Origin: JAWKIW01 sp041394145
GTDB lineage: Bacteria; Actinomycetota; Acidimicrobiia; Acidimicrobiales; Acidimicrobilacustridaceae
Length of the DNA stretch: 64,000 bases
Direction of reading: 5' to 3'
NCBI GenBank assembly: GCA_041394145.1
Contig: JAWKIW010000016.1
Span: forward strand, 61,475-125,474
Shown here: one piece after another, positions 8,537 to 15,622 of the stretch
Position numbering within the stretch: position 1 is the first letter of the stretch
Layout: every line of letters begins with the position of its first letter
Notes under the pieces: model-generated
Told to the model about the DNA's origin: nothing
Database searches by the model: none
Seen by the model: only the letters and a program-made list of their open reading frames with translations
Position numbers and translations under genes: made by a program

Positions 8537-9997
8537 TCAGCCCTTGATCACCCCGATGGGGCGCAGGCGGGCGACCCGCCGGGCGAGCCCGGCGGCCTCG
8601 CACACCCGCGCCACCTCGTCCACGTCCTTGTAGGCGAACGGCGCCTCCTCCACCAGCCCTCGCCGGGAGGCGGCCCGTACGGCCACACCGGTGGCCTCGA
8701 GGTCGGCCCGGAGCTGGCGGGCCCCGATGCGGCGGGCGGCGGCGTGGCGGCTCATGACCCGCCCGGCGCCGTGGGCGCTTGAGTGGAAGGCGCCGCCGGG
8801 ATCGACGCCGACGAGCACGTAGGACGCCGTGCCCATCGACCCGGGGATCAGCACCGGCTGACCCGTGGCCCGCAACGCCGGGGGCAGGTCGGGATGGCCG
8901 GGCGGCAGGGCTCGGGTCGCGCCCTTGCGGTGCACGCACAGCCGCCGGGCCACCCCGTCGACCTCGTGCGTCTCGAGCTTGGCCAGGTTGTGCGACACGT
9001 CGTAGAGCAGGTCGAGCCGGCCCTCCCCGGCGCACCGCTCGAACGCCCGCCGGGTCGCCTCGGTGAGCAGCTGGCGGTTCGCCCGTCCGTAGTTGGCGGC
9101 GGCGGCCATGGCGCCCAGGTAGGCCCGACCCTCGGCCGACGCCACCGGGGCGCAGGCCAGCTGGGGGTCGGGCACGCGGATGCCGTGGTGGGCCATCACC
9201 GGCTGCAGCAGCTTCACGTGATCGGAGCAGATCTGGTGGCCGAGCCCGCGCGACCCGCAGTGGATCATCACCACGACGCGGCGGTCGGCGAGCCCGAAGG
9301 CGGCTGCCGCGACGGGGTCGAGGATCTCGTCGACCACCTGCACCTCGAGGAAGTGGTTGCCCGAGCCGAGGCTGCCCACCTGGTGCAGCCCCCGCTCGAG
9401 CGCCCGGTCGCTCACGCCCCCGACAGCCGCGCCGGCGAGCAGGCCGCCGTCCTCGCAGTGGGCGAGGTCGGCGGGGGTGCCGTGGCCCTGGGCGACGGCG
9501 TAGGCGGCGCCGCCCTCCAGGACCCGATCGAGCTCGCCGCGACCGGCGACCTCCCACACGGCGCCCCGACCCAACCCGCGCGGGATGACGTCGGACAGCT
9601 CGTCCATGAGGCCCGGCAGTCGCGGGGCCAGGGTGTCCTCGTCGAGCGGTGACACCAGCAGGCGCACCCCGCAGGAGATGTCGAACCCGACGCCGCCGGG
9701 CGAGACGACGCCCCCCGCCTCGACGTCGGTGGCGGCCACGCCGCCGATCGGGAAGCCGTAGCCCCAGTGCACGTCGGGCATCGCGTAGGAGGCCTCGACG
9801 ATCCCCGGCAGCGTGGCCACGTTGGCGACCTGGTCGAGCGAGCGGTCGTCGGCGGCCACGTCGAGCAGCACCGCGGACGCGAACACGATCCCGGGCACCC
9901 GCATGGCCCCGGTCGGGCGCAGGCGGTGTCGGTACGGCGTGTCCGCCGTGAGGTGCCGGCGGGTGCGGCCGTTCGTCGGCGACGGAGGAGCCACCAT
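8537..9997 (-). CDS. rtcB: RNA-splicing ligase RtcB
   Basis: 486 residues, full length for RtcB. Motifs in order: MRVPGIVFAS, YAMPDVHWGYGFPIGG, GVGFDISCGVR (metal-binding Cys), GSLGSGNHFLEVQ, HCGSRGLGHQ, NYGRANRQ, DVSHNLAK, HRKGATRALPPG, GSMGTASY and SSAHGAGRVMSR, whose His carries the GMP. RtcB joins 2',3'-cyclic phosphate or 3'-phosphate RNA ends to 5'-OH ends using GTP and Mn2+, repairing cleaved tRNA and rRNA. ATG 9997 starts a short extension before MRVPG. The gene converges on archease. Its upstream region, shared with nadX, carries a DosR-like dyad. Confidence 0.95.
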   Translation of the reverse strand: MVAPPSPTNGRTRRHLTADTPYRHRLRPTGAMRVPGIVFASAVLLDVAADDRSLDQVANVATLPGIVEASYAMPDVHWGYGFPIGGVAATDVEAGGVVSPGGVGFDISCGVRLLVSPLDEDTLAPRLPGLMDELSDVIPRGLGRGAVWEVAGRGELDRVLEGGAAYAVAQGHGTPADLAHCEDGGLLAGAAVGGVSDRALERGLHQVGSLGSGNHFLEVQVVDEILDPVAAAAFGLADRRVVVMIHCGSRGLGHQICSDHVKLLQPVMAHHGIRVPDPQLACAPVASAEGRAYLGAMAAAANYGRANRQLLTEATRRAFERCAGEGRLDLLYDVSHNLAKLETHEVDGVARRLCVHRKGATRALPPGHPDLPPALRATGQPVLIPGSMGTASYVLVGVDPGGAFHSSAHGAGRVMSRHAAARRIGARQLRADLEATGVAVRAASRRGLVEEAPFAYKDVDEVARVCEAAGLARRVARLRPIGVIKG

Positions 9998-10093
9998 GGT
10001 TCCAGTGTGGGCGACGACGGCGCGTCGACCCAGGGTCCGATGCCAGGATCGTGCGCCGCCGACGGCCGACACCGTTTCGGGCGAGCGTGCCCC

Positions 10094-10108
10094 GTGACCT
10101 CCGGCCCT
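10094..10108 (+). promoter_or_regulatory. Candidate DosR/DevR-like dyad in the rtcB/nadX divergent promoter
   Basis: GTGACCTCCGGCCCT differs from the 5529-5543 site at 3 of 15 positions. It lies 97 bp upstream of the rtcB start and about 120 bp upstream of the nadX start. Match by eye only. Confidence 0.3.
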
Positions 10109-10226
10109 GACCGGAACCATCCGGATGCGCTTGGCTGGGAGTGTCCGGAGCTTCCGCCCCGGCGGCAACCCCGGGGGAGCCGTCGCCGCCCGGGTGACCC
10201 AGGAGACCGCCGACGTCGACCCAACC

Positions 10227-11063
10227 ATGACCCCGCCCACGCCGTCACCCGCGTCCCGTCCCGACGACCACGACCGGGCGCGCCCGCCGCGACGTGTCGG
10301 CGTCATCGGCCACGGCGCGGTGGGTTCGGTGGTGGCCGAGGCGCTCGATCGGGGCGTGCCCGGGCTGGTGCTGGCCGGCGTCCACGCCCGTTCGCCGGTG
10401 CCCGACCGCTACCGAGCCGGGTCCTTCGACGAGCTGCTGTCCGGCGCCGACCTGGTCGTGGAGGCCGCCAGCCAGGAGGCGGTGGCGTCCTACGGTCCGG
10501 CCGTCGTGGCCGCCGGTGCCGATCTCCTCGTCGTCAGCGTCGGCGCCCTGCGTGACGACGGGCTGCTGGCGACGCTGGGCCGCGGCGCAGGGCGCCTGCT
10601 GGTGACGACGGGTGCGATCGGTGGGGTCGACCAGCTGCGGGCCGCCGCGCTGCTCGGGTCCCTCGACGAGGTGTCGCTCACCACCACCAAGCCGCCCCGC
10701 GCCCTGGTGCGCCCGTGGATGTCGGCGGCGGAGGCGGCAGCGGTGGAGGAGGCGACGGCGCCGGTGGCGGTGTACGACGGGCCGGCCCGAGAGGCCGTGG
10801 AGCGCTTCCCCACGTCGGTGAACGTCGCCGCCACCCTGTCGTTGGTGACGATCGGCTTCGACCGGGTGCACGTGCGCCTCGTGGCCGACCCGGCCACCGA
10901 CCACGTCGAGCACCACATCGTGGCCCGCGGCGCGGCCGGCGACTACGAGTTCCGGTTCCGCAACGTCCCGTCGCCCGCCAACGTGCGCACCTCGGCCGTC
11001 ACCCCCTTCGCCGTGCTGCGGGGCCTGGCCGACCTCGACGCCCACACCGTGATCGGGTTCTGA
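10227..11063 (+). CDS. nadX: L-aspartate dehydrogenase (NadX type)
   Basis: 278 residues from ATG 10227; a GTG at 10194 is an alternative, and neither has a good Shine-Dalgarno. The Rossmann start is RRVGVIGHGAVGSVVAEAL. It then shows DLVVEAASQEAV, the family signature TTGAIGGVDQLRAA, TTTKPPRAL, FPTSVNVAATLSLVTIGFD and ADPATDHVEHHIVARG, which carries the conserved His. The enzyme oxidises L-aspartate to iminoaspartate with NAD(P)+, the entry to de novo NAD synthesis, or works in reverse. No nadA or nadC is nearby. It is divergent from rtcB. Confidence 0.88.
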   Translation: MTPPTPSPASRPDDHDRARPPRRVGVIGHGAVGSVVAEALDRGVPGLVLAGVHARSPVPDRYRAGSFDELLSGADLVVEAASQEAVASYGPAVVAAGADLLVVSVGALRDDGLLATLGRGAGRLLVTTGAIGGVDQLRAAALLGSLDEVSLTTTKPPRALVRPWMSAAEAAAVEEATAPVAVYDGPAREAVERFPTSVNVAATLSLVTIGFDRVHVRLVADPATDHVEHHIVARGAAGDYEFRFRNVPSPANVRTSAVTPFAVLRGLADLDAHTVIGF

Positions 11064-11065
11064 CG

Positions 11066-11185
11066 GTCGTCCGCCGTCTGGGCGTCCGCGGTCTGGTCGT
11101 CCGCGTTCTGGTCGTCCGCGGTCTGGTCGTCCGCGGTCTGGTCGTCCGCGGTCTGGTCGTCCGCCGTCTGGGCGTCCGTCGTCTG
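11066..11185 (+). repeat. Eight tandem 15-bp units between convergent genes
   Basis: Eight consecutive copies of GTCGTCCGCGGTCTG with few substitutions; units 4-6 are identical. The array begins three bases after the nadX stop and ends 23 bases before the stop of the phosphoribosyltransferase fusion, so it is not translated in either gene. The unit length is a multiple of three, and the minus strand would encode a repeated QTADD pentapeptide, but no gene start leads into it. Confidence 0.9.
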
Positions 11186-11208
11186 GTCGAGCGCGGGCCC
11201 GGTCCCGC

Positions 11209-12531
11209 TCACCCGGGTGCGAGGTGGGCGACGAACCAGTCGCGGGCGGCCTCGGCGGCCTGCGGCAGCGTGCCCGGCTCCTCGAACAGGTGGGTCGCGC
11301 CGGGGACGAGGACGACCTCGTGCTCGCACCGCAGCGCCGCCGCCGCCTCCCGGTTCAGCTCGACCACCACGGTGTCGCGGCTGCCCACGATCAGCAGGGT
11401 CGGCGCCTCGACCGCCGCCAGACGAGGCCCGGCCAGGTCCGGCCGCCCGCCGCGGGACACGACGGCGGCGACGTCGCTGCCGGGATCGGCGGCCGCCCAC
11501 AGGGCGGCGGCGGCCCCGGTGCTGGCGCCGAAGTAGCCGACGGGCAGGTCGGTGGCCTCGGGCTGGGACCGCAACCAGGTCGTGACCGCCACCAGCCGAC
11601 CGGCGAGCAGGTCGACGTCGAACACGTTGGCCCGGTCGAGCTCCTCGGCCGGGGTGAGCAGGTCGAAGAGCAGGGTGCCGATGCCGGCGTCCTCGAGCAC
11701 GGACGCCACGTAGCGGTTCCGGGGGCTGTGCCGGCTGCTGCCGCTGCCGTGGGCGAAGACCACCACGCCGATCGGGTCCTCGGGGATCTCGAGGTGGCCG
11801 GCGAGGATGACCGGGCCGGCGGCGACCTCGACGTCCTCGCTGCGCTGCGGGGGATCGTTGGCGGGGGTGACCGCCTCGGCGGGTGGGACCGACGCCGCCG
11901 CCCGCTCGAGGAGGCCGACCACCTCGTCGTCGGTGGTCTGGGAGAAGTCGTCGTAGTGCTGACCGACGGCGAAGAAGGGCTCCGGTGTGGCCACGACGAC
12001 GACGTCGTCGACGGCGTCGGCGAAGCGGTCGGGGGTGTCCACCGGCGCCACCGGGACGGCGAGCACCACCCGGGACGCGCCGTGGGCCCGGGCGACCCGG
12101 CAGGCGGCGCGGGCGGTGGAGCCGGTGGCGACGCCGTCGTCGACCACCAGCGCCGTGCAGCCGGCGAGGTCGAGCCGAGGGCGCGCACCCCGGAAGCGGC
12201 GCGCCCGCCGCTCGAGCTCGCCCCGCTCCGCGGCCTCGACGGCGGCGAGCTCCTCGTCGCTCACCCGCGCCACCGCCAGCACCTCGTCGTTGAGGACGCG
12301 GACGCCGTCCTCGCCGATCGCGCCCATCGCCAGCTCGGGCTGGAAGGGGACGCCGAGCTTGCGCACCACGATCACGTCGAGCGGTGCCCCGAGGCTGCGG
12401 GCCACCTCGAAGGCGACGGGGACACCGCCACGCGGCAGGCCGAGCACGACCACGTCCTCGTCGGCCAGGTCGGTGGCCAGGATCCGGTCGGCGAGGGCCC
12501 GGCCGGCCTCGGTGCGGTTCCGGAATCGCAT
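11209..12531 (-). CDS. Phosphoribosyltransferase-alpha/beta hydrolase fusion (Rv0571c-like)
   Basis: 440 residues. N-terminal half (1-215): phosphoribosyltransferase fold with VVVLGLPRGGVPVAFEVA and the PRPP loop ALVVDDGVATGSTARAA. C-terminal half (about 225-440): dienelactone-hydrolase-like domain with VVVFAHGSGSSRHSPRN, nucleophile elbow GASTGAAAAL, TLLIVGSRDTVV (acid) and PGATHLFEEPG (His). The same fusion is Rv0571c in the M. tuberculosis DosR regulon; Rv2030c, next to hspX, joins the same transferase to an esterase. ATG 12531 has GAGGAGGT upstream. It follows hsp20 on the same strand with a 115-bp gap. Confidence 0.88.
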   Translation of the reverse strand: MRFRNRTEAGRALADRILATDLADEDVVVLGLPRGGVPVAFEVARSLGAPLDVIVVRKLGVPFQPELAMGAIGEDGVRVLNDEVLAVARVSDEELAAVEAAERGELERRARRFRGARPRLDLAGCTALVVDDGVATGSTARAACRVARAHGASRVVLAVPVAPVDTPDRFADAVDDVVVVATPEPFFAVGQHYDDFSQTTDDEVVGLLERAAASVPPAEAVTPANDPPQRSEDVEVAAGPVILAGHLEIPEDPIGVVVFAHGSGSSRHSPRNRYVASVLEDAGIGTLLFDLLTPAEELDRANVFDVDLLAGRLVAVTTWLRSQPEATDLPVGYFGASTGAAAALWAAADPGSDVAAVVSRGGRPDLAGPRLAAVEAPTLLIVGSRDTVVVELNREAAAALRCEHEVVLVPGATHLFEEPGTLPQAAEAARDWFVAHLAPG

Positions 12532-12646
12532 GGTGGGACCTCCTCGGGTCCGCCCGACGGCGTCCCGGTCGGTGCCCGGACACCCCGCGGAGCCAGGAGG
12601 ACCGCGACCTGTCGTCGCCGCGGACTGCTCCCGTCGCCGTCCCGGC

Positions 12647-13096
12647 TCAGCCTCGGGTCACGGGGATCTTGGTGGCGCCGGCGGCCTCCTCGCCGATCGG
12701 GACCCGGACCTCGAGGATGCCGTCGGCGTAGGTCGCCTTCACGTCCTGTTCGCTGGCGCCGGCCGGCAGGGAGAGGCGGCGGGTGAACTGCCCGTAGCGG
12801 AACTCGGACCGGTACGAGCCGCCCTCGCCCTTCTCCTCCTTCTCCTCCCGGCGCTCGGCCCGGATCGTCAGCACCCCCTTGTCGACGGTGATCTCGACGT
12901 CGCGCTCGGGGTCGATCCCCGGCAGCTCGGCCTTCACCACGAGGGTGCCGTCCTCCAGGTACTCCTCGAGTCGCATGGCGTCGCGATCGGGCCAGTCGTC
13001 CAGGTCGCCGAGGTCGCCGCGCAGCATCTCGGGCAGGGCCCGCCCGAACCACTCGGTCCACGGTACCGGCCACTCGCGCCGCATCAATCCAGCCAT
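12647..13096 (-). CDS. Small heat-shock protein, Hsp20/alpha-crystallin
   Basis: 149 residues. The short N-terminal arm has two WxxWF-like aromatic clusters. The alpha-crystallin domain (about 45-135) contains LVVKAELPGIDPERDVEITV, GVLTIRAERREEKEEKGEGG and YGQFTRRLSLPAG. The tail ADGILEVRVPIG carries the VxVPI variant of the oligomerising IxI motif. It holds unfolded protein in the cytoplasm. ATG 13096 has GAGGAGGGG upstream. It is first in line before the phosphoribosyltransferase fusion, as hspX is beside Rv2030c. Confidence 0.92.
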   Translation of the reverse strand: MAGLMRREWPVPWTEWFGRALPEMLRGDLGDLDDWPDRDAMRLEEYLEDGTLVVKAELPGIDPERDVEITVDKGVLTIRAERREEKEEKGEGGSYRSEFRYGQFTRRLSLPAGASEQDVKATYADGILEVRVPIGEEAAGATKIPVTRG

Positions 13097-13476
13097 CGCG
13101 CCCCTCCTCGCTCGTTCGTTCGGGTGCCGCGGACCCCCGGCCGGGGGACCGGACACGATCATCGTGCGCCCGACCTGGGGCGGGGGCAAGGGGGAGAAGG
13201 TCATCGCCGAGGAGCGCCACCCGGTGCAGAGCCGTCCGCGCGCCCATGGCGCCGACGCTCGCGGCGTGCACCTGCCTGGCCGGCGCGCGGGGCGCGCGGC
13301 GCGTCGCAGGACCCCATGGCCGTGCGCAGGTACCGTGAGGGTCCTCGTCTGTCCCGAGGTCCCGGTTCGGGATCCGGGCAGGCCGAGGGTGACGTGGCGG
13401 ATGGTCAGTCCGAGGCGTGCATGACGACGGTGGCGCTCAACCGGGTGGGTCCGGCAGAGACCGGAGCGCGACGCGG
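13097..13476. promoter_or_regulatory. Divergent hsp20/diguanylate cyclase intergenic region with inverted repeats
   Basis: 380 bp without a convincing gene. It contains the perfect palindrome CCCCCGGCCGGGGG (13134-13147) and, close by, the inverted repeat CACGATCATCGTG (13154-13166), about 58 bp upstream of the hsp20 start. The second has operator geometry. No HspR (HAIR) or CIRCE element was seen. Confidence 0.35.
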
Positions 13477-14946
13477 GTGACCGGACCGAACCCCGCTGCC
13501 GACCTCACCCAGGCGCGGCTCGCCATCCGCTCGGGTGCCGTGCTGATCGCGGTGCCCAGCGCGATCGTCCTCGTCACCCAGCTGGCCGGCGGGATCCCGG
13601 TGCTCGACGTGCGCGTGGGCTTCAACGTGCTCTCGATCGTCGTCGCCGCCGCGCTCTGGTGGGGGTTCGACGCCCTCTGGCGTCGGCTGGGCATCGGCCG
13701 GTGGCCCCGATGGGTGTGGGTCGCCTGCACCCTGTTGATCCCGGCCTTCTACCTGGCCGTGCTTCCCGTCAGCGCACGCGTCGCCCCGGACAACGGGCCC
13801 GGGGCACCGTACGGGTACGTGGGAACGGTCTTCCTGGCCTTCGCCTGGATCGGCGCGTCCCAGCCCCGGGGCGCGGCGATCGCCATGGCGCCCTTCGCCG
13901 CCCTCTGCTTGTACGACACGCTCGACCACGTTCCGGGGACGGTCGACCAGGGGTGGATGGTGCTGGTGCTGGTGCCGTTCGCCGTGACCATCGGCGAGGT
14001 CATGGCCTGGACGGCGGAGAGCTTCCGACGGGCCCAGCAGCTCGAACGCCGCCGGGCGCGTGACCTCGAGCGCCTGGCGGACTCGGTCGCCCGCATCCGT
14101 GGCCAGGAGAGCCTCGAGCAGGCCGCCACCGTGCTGGCCGAGGTCGCCCTCGGGAGCTTCCACGGCGACCACGCGTCGGTGCTGGTCGACCCCGATGGCC
14201 GTGATCCGGTGGTGGTGCAGGTCGGTCGACCCGAGTGCGCGCCGTCCCTCGACATGCCGGCGCTGCTCCGCTCGTTCGTCACCTCCCGGGAGGTGGTGCT
14301 GCGTCCCGGCGACCCGACGACGAAGCGTCCGACGCTGCTGACGCTGCCGCTCATCGGCCGGTCGGGGCCGATCGGCGCCCTCTGCGTCACCCAGTCCGGA
14401 CCCACCGACCGCTTCTCGCGGTTCAGCGCCCAGCTGTTCGCAGCACAGGCCGGTGCGGCGCTCGAGCAACGGCAGACGATGGACTCGCTGGTGGCCGACG
14501 CCGAGATGGACCCGCTGACCGGCGTGGGCAACCGGCGTCGCGCGGCTCGGCTGCTCGCCAGCCTCGACGACGGCGACGCCCTTGCGCTCGTCGATCTGGA
14601 CGACTTCAAGACGATCAACGACCGGGAGGGTCACGTCGCCGGTGACCGCTTCCTGGTGCAGGTCGCGGCCCACCTCGCGGTGATGCTCCGTACGTCCGAC
14701 GAGGTCGCCCGCTTCGGCGGTGACGAGTTCCTCGTCGTCATGCGCGGCGTCGGGCCGGAGGCCATCTCGATCGCCGAGCGGATCGTCGAGGGATGGCGAG
14801 GCGAGGCGGAGGGCCTGACCGTCAGCGTCGGTGTGGCGGTGCACACGACGGCTCGCACCCCCGACGAGACCCTCGAGCTGGCCGACGGCGCGCTCTACGC
14901 CGCCAAGGCGGCCGGCCGCGACCAGGCGCTGCTGTCCTCGTCGTGA
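13477..14946 (+). CDS. Membrane diguanylate cyclase with a GAF-like domain
   Basis: 489 residues from GTG 13477; a GTG at 13417 would add 20 residues. Residues about 15-180 hold roughly six hydrophobic helices. A short coiled linker (RRAQQLERRRARDLERLADSVAR) follows, then a GAF-like domain (about 205-340) and a GGDEF domain (about 345-489) with DPLTGVGNRRR, LVDLDDFKTIND, RFGGDEF and the inhibitory RTSD five residues before it. It would make c-di-GMP in response to a membrane or small-molecule signal; the ligand is unknown. Confidence 0.85.
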   Translation: MTGPNPAADLTQARLAIRSGAVLIAVPSAIVLVTQLAGGIPVLDVRVGFNVLSIVVAAALWWGFDALWRRLGIGRWPRWVWVACTLLIPAFYLAVLPVSARVAPDNGPGAPYGYVGTVFLAFAWIGASQPRGAAIAMAPFAALCLYDTLDHVPGTVDQGWMVLVLVPFAVTIGEVMAWTAESFRRAQQLERRRARDLERLADSVARIRGQESLEQAATVLAEVALGSFHGDHASVLVDPDGRDPVVVQVGRPECAPSLDMPALLRSFVTSREVVLRPGDPTTKRPTLLTLPLIGRSGPIGALCVTQSGPTDRFSRFSAQLFAAQAGAALEQRQTMDSLVADAEMDPLTGVGNRRRAARLLASLDDGDALALVDLDDFKTINDREGHVAGDRFLVQVAAHLAVMLRTSDEVARFGGDEFLVVMRGVGPEAISIAERIVEGWRGEAEGLTVSVGVAVHTTARTPDETLELADGALYAAKAAGRDQALLSSS

Positions 14947-14977
14947 TCATCCCCAGGGGCGGGTCGCACCGAGAGCC

Positions 14978-15622
14978 TCACGGAGCGAGCACGGGTGCCA
15001 CCGCCTCGGCGATGCCGGCCTGTGCCACCGGGCCCATGGCGTCGCGCCCGATGCCGGCCACGGGCAGGGCGACGGCGCCGGTGGCGGCGGCGACGTCCTG
15101 GGCCAGCGCGGTGGCGGACGGACCGGGTCCGGCGACGAGGACGATCCTGGTGGTGCCGAGCGCCCGGAGGCGCTCGACCAGCGCGGTGAGGTCGGCGCGC
15201 TGCTGGGAGGTGGAGCCGCGCTCGTCGCGGCCGAACCAGACGGTGGCGACGGTGGGGCGCACCCCGTTGGCCTCGAGGGCGGGGACCTGGCTGGTGAGGC
15301 CGGTGCGGATCGAGGCGTCGGGCGTGGCGACGTTCACGAGCTGGGCCGTCGCCGGCAGACGGGACAGGACGCGCTGGGGCCAGGCGGTGGCGGCCTCCTC
15401 GGCAGGACCCGTCGTCACCGTCTCGTCCCCCCCGAGGGCGGCCCACACGATCGGGGCCTCGGGTGCCGCCGTCGCCGGCGGGGGGACCGCGTTGCTGGCC
15501 TGTGGCGGCGGCGTGCTGCAGGCGCCGGCGGCCACCGGGACCACGACCGCGACGGCGAGGACCACGGCGCGGCGCGTGGAACGCCGGCGTCGCAGTCGAG
15601 CGGGCAGCCGGGGCGGCCTCAC
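14978..15622 (-). CDS. SGNH-fold-like lipoprotein coupled to an ABC exporter
   Basis: 214 residues. Basic n-region RPPRLPARLRRRRSTRR, hydrophobic core, then the lipobox VAAGAC, so probably lipid-anchored. The remaining fold resembles SGNH/GDSL hydrolases: VWAALGGDETV where GDS is expected, a helix-rich centre, VATVWFGRDE where GxND is expected, and TTRIVLVAGPGPSATALA. The catalytic Ser and the terminal DxxH are not evident, so it may be an inactive, binding form. GTG 15622 overlaps the permease stop (GTGA), showing translational coupling, so it is likely an accessory of that transporter. Confidence 0.6.
   Translation of the reverse strand: MRPPRLPARLRRRRSTRRAVVLAVAVVVPVAAGACSTPPPQASNAVPPPATAAPEAPIVWAALGGDETVTTGPAEEAATAWPQRVLSRLPATAQLVNVATPDASIRTGLTSQVPALEANGVRPTVATVWFGRDERGSTSQQRADLTALVERLRALGTTRIVLVAGPGPSATALAQDVAAATGAVALPVAGIGRDAMGPVAQAGIAEAVAPVLAP

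Noticed and set aside
11066..11185. CRISPR array
   Set aside because: Units are contiguous 15-mers without spacers, and there are no cas genes.
10943..12583. Minus-strand frame that would translate the 15-bp repeat as QTADD pentapeptides
   Set aside because: It is the wrong frame for the phosphoribosyltransferase fusion it overlaps, has no plausible start, and upstream of the repeat is Arg/Pro-rich shadow sequence.
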